Assembly (NCBI GenBank): GCA_003170325.1
Contig: PMZP01000050.1
Location: 515-10,216 of the forward strand
Length of the DNA: 9,702 nucleotides
Direction of reading: 5' to 3'
Source of the DNA: Candidatus Tayloriibacteriota bacterium
GTDB taxonomy: Bacteria > Patescibacteriota > Minisyncoccia > Phycocordibacterales > PALSA-1337
This document shows, piece by piece, positions 1 to 3,400 of the stretch (position 1 is its first letter; each line of letters opens with the position of its first letter). Under the pieces are notes generated by a model. The model did no database searches, was not told the DNA's origin, and was given only the letters and a program-made list of their open reading frames with translations. Both the position numbers and the translations under genes were made by a program.

Positions 1-97
1 TTACCTACATTACTTTACTTGATTTTGTCCGTTATCGCCCCTTTGGCGACTTCACGGACCGGTATGATGTTTTCAAATTGCAGTCGTGCATCCGTTA

Positions 98-124
98 CAA
101 AAGAAAAACCGCTTCACTAAGCGG
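98..124 (-). terminator. Intrinsic terminator (minus strand)
   Basis: Read on the minus strand, a 6-bp stem (CCGCTT/AAGCGG, loop of 4) is followed at once by TTTTTCTTTT. This is the classic hairpin plus U-tract. It lies about 175 bases downstream of the stop of the channel-like gene at 299-982 and is its most likely transcription end. The right arm of the stem is shared with the larger plus-strand hairpin at 119-173. Confidence 0.7.
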
Positions 125-173
125 CTACGTGTCACGCCCCATTACTGGAGTGTGGCTATGGCCGCTTATTTTT
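119..173 (+). terminator. Long terminator-like hairpin (plus strand)
   Basis: AAGCGGC (119-125) pairs with GCCGCTT (161-167), followed by ATTTTTG on the plus strand. Inside, ACGCCCCA and TGGAGTGT form a second helix (one G-T, one C-A) around a TTAC loop. It could end a transcript entering from the left of the window. The same AAGCGG segment can instead pair with CCGCTT at 109-114, so two mutually exclusive folds exist. No gene supported within the window feeds into it, so its role is uncertain. Confidence 0.45.
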
Positions 174-231
174 GTGGTTTATCTTTATTAACATTCGGTA
201 ATGAACAGTATACGCAAGAGCCTATATAAGT

Positions 232-257
232 CAATACCTGCCTCGCGGCAGGTATTG
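232..257. repeat. 26-base palindrome
   Basis: CAATACCTGCC and GGCAGGTATTG form a perfect 11-bp inverted repeat around TCGC. There is no U-tract on either side, so it is not an ordinary intrinsic terminator. It lies in the 3' flank of the 299-982 gene and may stabilise that mRNA's 3' end or be a copy of a dispersed palindromic repeat. The rest of 1-298 shows no gene I can support. Confidence 0.6.
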
Positions 258-298
258 TGGGGATAACATGTGAATTGGCGAGGTCTGACCTAGCCAAA

Positions 299-982
299 CT
301 ACTCTCCCAGATTGCGCATGGTCTTTTCAAGCATCTTTTGGGCGACTTCTTTGCCGCCAAGACCGAAGGCCAAACCGATAGCTAGAGCGCCGCCAGCGAA
401 CACCGCGGTGATGACCGTCTGGATCAAGGCCGGGGCTACGCCCAAGTTGAACAAAGCGGTCAAGAGGGCGAAGATCCAAATAGCCCACTTGGTGATACGA
501 CCAAGCAATTCGGCCGATTGGATATGAGCGGCTCGAGAGCTGGCCACAACTAACTTCTGCATGACATTTGCGACCACGACTGCCACCATCAGGATCAAGA
601 CGGCGATGATGACTTGCGGCAGATAATTGACGACATCGCGAAGGAAGCTCGTGACTTGGGTAAGGCCGAGCGTGTCGAAGGCCGCCATCAGGAAGACGAC
701 GATGACGAACCACTTGACTAGGGCGCCGACGAACAATCCGGAATTCAGATTATGTCCGGCGCGTTTGACGACATCTTCGAGGCCGGCGCTTTTCAATGCC
801 GCGTCGACTTTGAGCGACTTGAAAAGGCTTTCGACCAGCTTTTCGATGAGAGCGGCCAAAACCCAGCCGATCGCAAAAACGATCAAGGCCAGAATGAGGT
901 TAGGAACGAACGTCACGACTCCGTACCAGACGGAGAGGAGCGAGCTAGTTAGGGCATCGCCCCAATTTTGAAAGAACATCAT
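299..982 (-). CDS. Conserved TM-helix (MscS-related) membrane protein
   Basis: The 227-residue protein is mostly hydrophobic, with about five membrane segments near residues 17-48, 84-104, 118-145, 164-182 and 185-208. The last one ends in a glycine/alanine-rich motif (GLAFGLGGKEVAQ, about 203-215). This resembles the pore-lining helix of small-conductance mechanosensitive channels and is the hallmark of the conserved TM helix family (PF05552). The large cytoplasmic beta domain of true MscS is absent, so it is a minimal channel-like protein. A role in osmotic or membrane-tension response is inferred from the family. The start is one of two adjacent ATG codons (982 or 979). An extended -10 promoter lies about 40 bases upstream, and no strong ribosome binding site is seen. 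A terminator follows at 98-124. It reads as a single-gene unit. Confidence 0.85.
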   Translation of the reverse strand: MMFFQNWGDALTSSLLSVWYGVVTFVPNLILALIVFAIGWVLAALIEKLVESLFKSLKVDAALKSAGLEDVVKRAGHNLNSGLFVGALVKWFVIVVFLMAAFDTLGLTQVTSFLRDVVNYLPQVIIAVLILMVAVVVANVMQKLVVASSRAAHIQSAELLGRITKWAIWIFALLTALFNLGVAPALIQTVITAVFAGGALAIGLAFGLGGKEVAQKMLEKTMRNLGE

Positions 983-1022
983 ATGATTATTTTTAGCTAT
1001 TAATTATGCGGTTAATGGCTTA

Positions 1023-1048
1023 ATTATAGCACGGCTGGAAATCTGCAA
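1023..1048 (-). promoter_or_regulatory. Extended -10 promoter for the channel-like gene
   Basis: On the minus strand TGC-TATAAT (1031 down to 1023) is a perfect -10 with the TG extension. The best -35-like hexamer, TTGCAG at 1048-1043, is only 14 bases away, so the promoter probably depends on the extended -10. The predicted start of transcription near 1016 gives a 5' UTR of roughly 34 bases to the ATG at 982. Confidence 0.6.
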
Positions 1049-1066
1049 TTGGGGGGTGTGGATAGG

Positions 1067-1699
1067 TCACTGTGGCTCTATTCCTAGTCTATCTAACAAA
1101 GTCACATGGGGATAATCGAGAATGTCGCGGACCAAACGGTCGTGAATGCCGAAACGGTACTCGAAATCCTGGGTCTCAAAGGCCGAATAGGCAATCTCCT
1201 TCCCTATTTCCGCTTCGATGCCTTTGATAACGGACTCTATCTTGGTCAAATTCAATTCGTCACCAACTATTAGCAGGTCGACTCGCGAATCCCAATTCTG
1301 GATGAATACACCGGAAGCGATGAAGAGTTTGATCCTACCGGCATTGGTGAAGCGCTTGGCCAGCGATTCGTCAGCCGCTAGGCTGGTGATAGTCAGGAGA
1401 TTCTTGAGGGGATCCAGATACGGGAATTTGGCATTTAAAATATAGCCGATGCCCTGGATCTTGCGAGTGGTGATCTTATCGGCTCGACCGGTCTTCTGAA
1501 TGTCCTTGGAAATCTGGCGTTTCTTGACGAGGATGCTGGCCTTTTCCAGCGCGTTCAGCTCTTTCTTGACTTGACGAGGCAAGGATTGCGTCCGGCTGGC
1601 GGCTTCCTTGAGAAAGAATGGCGTCGTAGGATTGAAAAGGAATAAACGAAGGATCTTTATCTTCGTCTCGGACCCGAATAGTGCAGTGAGTGTTTCCAT
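1067..1699 (-). CDS. Winged-helix protein with nucleotidyltransferase-like C-terminus
   Basis: From the chosen ATG (1699) the protein has 210 residues. Residues 1-65 look like a winged helix-turn-helix: LFGSETKIKILRLFLFNP, then a recognition-helix stretch SLPRQVKKELNALEKASILVKK. Residues about 115-195 resemble a minimal nucleotidyltransferase fold, with DSRVDLLIVGD (137-147) at the place of the usual GS...SDxDLL motif. The GS loop is replaced by SGVF, so catalysis is doubtful. The likely role is a DNA-binding regulator with a sensory or degenerate transferase domain; the target is unknown. A longer start at 1756 was rejected: its AAGGAG abuts the ATG with no spacing, and a TGC-TAGAAT promoter box lies between the two ATGs. 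The gene is divergent from the rplJ operon and ends in TGA. Confidence 0.7.
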   Translation of the reverse strand: METLTALFGSETKIKILRLFLFNPTTPFFLKEAASRTQSLPRQVKKELNALEKASILVKKRQISKDIQKTGRADKITTRKIQGIGYILNAKFPYLDPLKNLLTITSLAADESLAKRFTNAGRIKLFIASGVFIQNWDSRVDLLIVGDELNLTKIESVIKGIEAEIGKEIAYSAFETQDFEYRFGIHDRLVRDILDYPHVTLLDRLGIEPQ

Positions 1700-1716
1700 A
1701 TTATTAAGTAAGGCGT

Positions 1717-1745
1717 ATTCTAGCAGAAATCGTCTGTTCTTGCAT
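1717..1745 (-). promoter_or_regulatory. Promoter for the winged-helix gene
   Basis: On the minus strand TGC-TAGAAT (1725 down to 1717) is an extended -10 one base off consensus. ATGCAA at 1745-1740 is a weak -35 at 17-base spacing. Transcription would begin near 1710, only about 11 bases before the ATG at 1699. This supports the shorter start. Confidence 0.45.
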
Positions 1746-1760
1746 GTTTTTCCCATCTCC

Positions 1761-1788
1761 TTGCAAGTCCGGCCAAAAAATGTAATAT
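1761..1788 (+). promoter_or_regulatory. Promoter of the rplJ-rplL operon
   Basis: TTGCAA (1761-1766) and TAATAT (1783-1788), 16 bases apart, give a plausible sigma-70-type promoter. The predicted start near 1795 coincides with the first bases of the L10 leader structure, leaving a leader of about 138 nt before rplJ. It sits back-to-back with the promoter of the winged-helix gene. Confidence 0.55.
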
Positions 1789-1796
1789 TGTCTCCA

Positions 1797-1888
1797 AGGC
1801 CAAAGACAGAAGGCAGCCCGACTCGCGATTATGCAAAGCGCGACGCCGTGGCAGAAGACCTTCCGAGGACTATCCTCTATTTCGGCCT
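1797..1888 (+). ncRNA. Ribosomal protein L10 leader RNA
   Basis: This leader carries the features of bacterial L10 leaders, which bind the L10(L12)n complex for autoregulation. A closing helix AGGCC (1797-1801)/GGCCT (1884-1888) leads to a purine-rich internal loop AAAGACA. Next come the helix GAAGG (1809-1813)/CCTTC (1859-1863) and an apical stem TCGCG (1823-1827)/CGCGA (1839-1843). After CCTTC comes CGAGGA, matching the typical 3' side of the kink-turn-like region; GAGGA (1865-1869) can also pair with TCCTC (1873-1877). The family call rests on this motif order and on its position directly upstream of rplJ. I could not score it against a covariance model. Confidence 0.8.
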
Positions 1889-1905
1889 GATCAGGTCGAT
1901 TTTAT
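1882..1905 (+). terminator. Possible attenuator hairpin in the rplJ leader
   Basis: TCGGCCT (1882-1888) pairs with AGGTCGA (1893-1899), including one G-T, around GATC. It is followed by TTTTATTAATT, giving a terminator-like hairpin 28 bases before the rplJ ATG. Its left arm uses the same GGCCT that closes the L10 leader, so the two folds exclude each other. This suggests leader-controlled transcription attenuation. The stem is modest (7 bp) and the U-tract is interrupted. Confidence 0.45.
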
Positions 1906-1932
1906 TAATTCGAAATTAGTGCTTCAACAAAA

Positions 1933-2421
1933 ATGGCTCGTACAAAAGATCAAAAGAAAGAGATCGTCGAGAAGCTCGGCACTATCATGAATGGCGCCAA
2001 GACGCTGGTCTTCGTCAACTTCCATAGCCTGAAAGTCGGCGACGCAACGACCATGCGCAAACAGCTGACCAAGGATGGCGTGGGATTCTTCGTGGCCAAG
2101 AAATCCTTGACTGGTTTGGCTCTGGCGGCCAAGAAATACGCCGGCACCGCTCCAGCCTTGGCTGGAGAGCTCGGCCTGGCTTATGGCACTGACTTGGTGG
2201 CGCCGGCTCGCGGCATCTATGAGTTCCAGAAGAAATTCAAGGACCAAGTGACGATCGTCGGCGGTGTGTTCGAGAGCAAGTATATGAGCAAAGAGGAGAT
2301 GACGGCGATCGCCGCGATTCCGCCTCTAAATACCCTGTATAGCATGTTCGTGAATGTGATCAATTCGCCTATTCAGGGCTTGGTGGTGTCATTGGATCAG
2401 ATCGCCAAGAAGAAAGTCTAG
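1933..2421 (+). CDS. rplJ: 50S ribosomal protein L10
   Basis: The 162-residue product matches L10 in length and sequence. The N-terminal RNA-binding domain begins MARTKDQKKEIVEKLGTIM and continues with NFHSLKVGDATTMRKQLTKDGVGFFVAKKSL. The core contains KKYAGTAPALAGELGLAYG and the FKDQVTIVGGVFE stretch. A C-terminal helical region (about 120-162) is where L12 dimers dock. L10 anchors the ribosomal stalk on 23S rRNA and recruits L12 for GTPase-factor binding. The ATG at 1933 is preceded by GCTTCAACAAAA with no Shine-Dalgarno. Expression is probably autoregulated through the leader immediately upstream. rplL follows after an unusually long 199-base spacer that contains a structured element. No rplK, rplA or rpoB is adjacent. 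Confidence 0.95.
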   Translation: MARTKDQKKEIVEKLGTIMNGAKTLVFVNFHSLKVGDATTMRKQLTKDGVGFFVAKKSLTGLALAAKKYAGTAPALAGELGLAYGTDLVAPARGIYEFQKKFKDQVTIVGGVFESKYMSKEEMTAIAAIPPLNTLYSMFVNVINSPIQGLVVSLDQIAKKKV

Positions 2422-2443
2422 TTCATTTATTATTAACGATAGC

Positions 2444-2593
2444 GGAAGGTCGAGGGCATCACCCCTCAGAACGCGGAAGATTTGTTGCAACAAATCTTCC
2501 TAATCCTCGATGATTTTCTGCTGAAAATCACCCAGTAGGCGATTCTGTTGAATCGTCTGCGGACATTCTTCGGAGTGACGCCCCCGACCTTCC
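2444..2593. ncRNA. Structured four-way-junction element in the rplJ-rplL spacer
   Basis: The 150-base element is closed by arms 2444-2473 and 2564-2593, which pair end to end without bulges. GGAAGGTCG/CGACCTTCC forms the first 9 bp; 24 of 30 positions are Watson-Crick. Inside are three hairpins. Arm A is a perfect palindrome (2475-2500). Arm B is 2511-2518/2523-2530 (TGATTTTC/GAAAATCA, loop TGCT). Arm C is 2535-2545/2550-2560 (loop TGTT, two G-T pairs). All three arms share a GATT...AATC core. No U-tract follows, so it is not a terminator. Four A-C mismatches in the 30-position closing helix become G-U pairs on the minus strand, while arm C favours the plus strand, so orientation is unresolved. 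CCTCGA (2505-2510) can alternatively pair with TCGAGG (2450-2455). I do not recognise a described RNA family. Confidence 0.7.
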
Positions 2594-2620
2594 TGAAGAC
2601 TAATAAAATCAATTAACATC

Positions 2621-3019
2621 ATGGAAAATCAAACAGTAGCAGTGGAAGTTCCGGCGAAGTTCAAGGCCATCGTGGAATCGATAGAGAAGATGTCTGTTCT
2701 GGACTTGAATGAGCTGGTGAAATTATTCGAGAAGAAGTTCGGCGTTTCGGCCCAAGCGGCTGCGGCGGCGGCTCCGGCGGCTGGTGCGGCTGCGGCAGGC
2801 GATGAGAAGAGCACTTTCGCGGTGCATCTCACGGCATCAGGCGCGACCAAGATCGCGGTCATCAAGGTAGTCAAGGAAGTCCTGGCGCTCGGGCTCAAGG
2901 AGGCTAAGGACCTGGTTGACACCGCCCCTTCCCTTCTGAAGGATGGCATGAAGAAAGAAGAGGCCGAGGCTTTCAAGAAACAGCTTGAGACTGCCGGAGG
3001 CAAAGTGGAACTGAAATAG
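2621..3019 (+). CDS. rplL: 50S ribosomal protein L7/L12
   Basis: The 132-residue acidic protein has the L12 plan. An N-terminal dimerisation and L10-binding helix pair (about 8-45: IVESIEKMSVLDLNELVKLF) is followed by an Ala/Pro/Gly hinge (about 46-60). The C-terminal factor-binding domain contains the near-invariant KIAVIKVVKEVLALGLKEAK stretch and ends GGKVELK. It forms the mobile stalk that recruits and stimulates the translational GTPases. The ATG at 2621 follows an AT-rich stretch without a Shine-Dalgarno, 28 bases after the structured spacer element. It probably shares the rplJ transcript, since no clear promoter is visible in the spacer. A bidirectional terminator at 3041-3070 ends the operon, so rpoB is not co-transcribed. 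Confidence 0.96.
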   Translation: MENQTVAVEVPAKFKAIVESIEKMSVLDLNELVKLFEKKFGVSAQAAAAAAPAAGAAAAGDEKSTFAVHLTASGATKIAVIKVVKEVLALGLKEAKDLVDTAPSLLKDGMKKEEAEAFKKQLETAGGKVELK

Positions 3020-3040
3020 ATTCAAACAATTTGGTGTGTA

Positions 3041-3070
3041 CGAAAAACGGGCTATACAGCCCGCTTTTCG
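3041..3070. terminator. Bidirectional terminator between rplL and the convergent gene
   Basis: CGGGCT (3048-3053) and AGCCCG (3058-3063) form the stem around ATAC. Flanking CGAAAA (3041-3046) and TTTTCG (3065-3070) can extend it and supply U-tracts in both directions. On the minus strand the stem is followed by TTTTTCG, the stronger side. The stop codon of the 3052-3342 gene lies inside the hairpin, so one small element serves both convergent units. Confidence 0.8.
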
Positions 3071-3342
3071 TTTATGATATATTTCGTGAACCAATCCCAC
3101 AGAATATTCACCTTGCTCTTAACCTCGGAAACTTCGATTCTAATTTCACGCGTATCGTCTCGCATTTGATTCATACCGTTTCCCATATTAGCAAATGACG
3201 CTTCTAGACTGTTTACAGTCGCCTGAAGATCATCTAGCTTCTGAAGCCTTTTACCCAAATACATAGCGGCCCTAAGCAAGACCGGCAGACCGATCATCAC
3301 TATGATTGAGTTAGCAATATTTAATATATCCATATATTTCAT
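3052..3342 (-). CDS. Small membrane-anchored coiled-coil protein, unknown function
   Basis: The 96-residue protein is not recognised. It has one N-terminal membrane segment (about residues 8-29: IANSIIVMIGLPVLLRAAMYL) and then a charged helical region (about 31-82) with heptad-like spacing of hydrophobics. The C-terminus is aromatic and basic (ILWDWFTKYIINEKRAV). The layout suggests a membrane-tethered coiled coil. A phage-holin-like or adaptor role is possible, but nothing in the context supports it. It has its own good promoter at 3349-3376. That promoter places transcription at or very near the ATG at 3342, so the mRNA is leaderless or starts at the second ATG (3333, MDILN). The coding end overlaps the shared terminator, an economical convergent arrangement with rplL. 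Confidence 0.65.
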   Translation of the reverse strand: MKYMDILNIANSIIVMIGLPVLLRAAMYLGKRLQKLDDLQATVNSLEASFANMGNGMNQMRDDTREIRIEVSEVKSKVNILWDWFTKYIINEKRAV

Positions 3343-3348
3343 CTTTCT

Positions 3349-3376
3349 ATTATACCATGCCTGTCAAGCATGTCAT
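3349..3376 (-). promoter_or_regulatory. Promoter with embedded inverted repeat
   Basis: On the minus strand ATGACA (3376-3371) and TATAAT (3354-3349) are 16 bases apart, and TGG precedes the -10, giving an extended -10. The spacer contains the inverted repeat CATGC-N7-GCATG (3356-3372), a plausible operator. Transcription is predicted at about 3342, on the ATG itself. Confidence 0.65.
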
Positions 3377-3400
3377 CTATAATTAGCACTGATTTAACCA

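Noticed and set aside
1..60. tmRNA-like start (GGGGCGATAACGG on the minus strand)
   Set aside because: The following sequence lacks the UUCGA motif, tRNA-like arms and tag reading frame, so the resemblance is only superficial.
3..188. Open frame on the plus strand (about 61 codons) and a short protein-like minus-strand frame ending near 20 (tail VAKGAITDKIK)
   Set aside because: Neither has a start codon with support. The minus frame has a stop immediately upstream and overlaps a terminator stem. They do not match a family I know; chance openness or a remnant cannot be separated.
327..971. Long open frames on other strands and frames across the channel-like gene
   Set aside because: They are low-complexity, Arg/Thr/Ser-rich shadows of the 299-982 coding frame, without domain signals or start sites.
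1067..1756. Longer start (MGKTCKNRR...) for the winged-helix protein
   Set aside because: The purine-rich AAGGAG abuts that ATG without spacing, and an extended -10 promoter lies downstream of it. The first 19 residues look unlike the start of a winged helix.
2629..3003. Minus-strand open frame opposite rplL
   Set aside because: It is antisense to a certain ribosomal gene and its composition mirrors the alanine hinge and lysine codons of L12.
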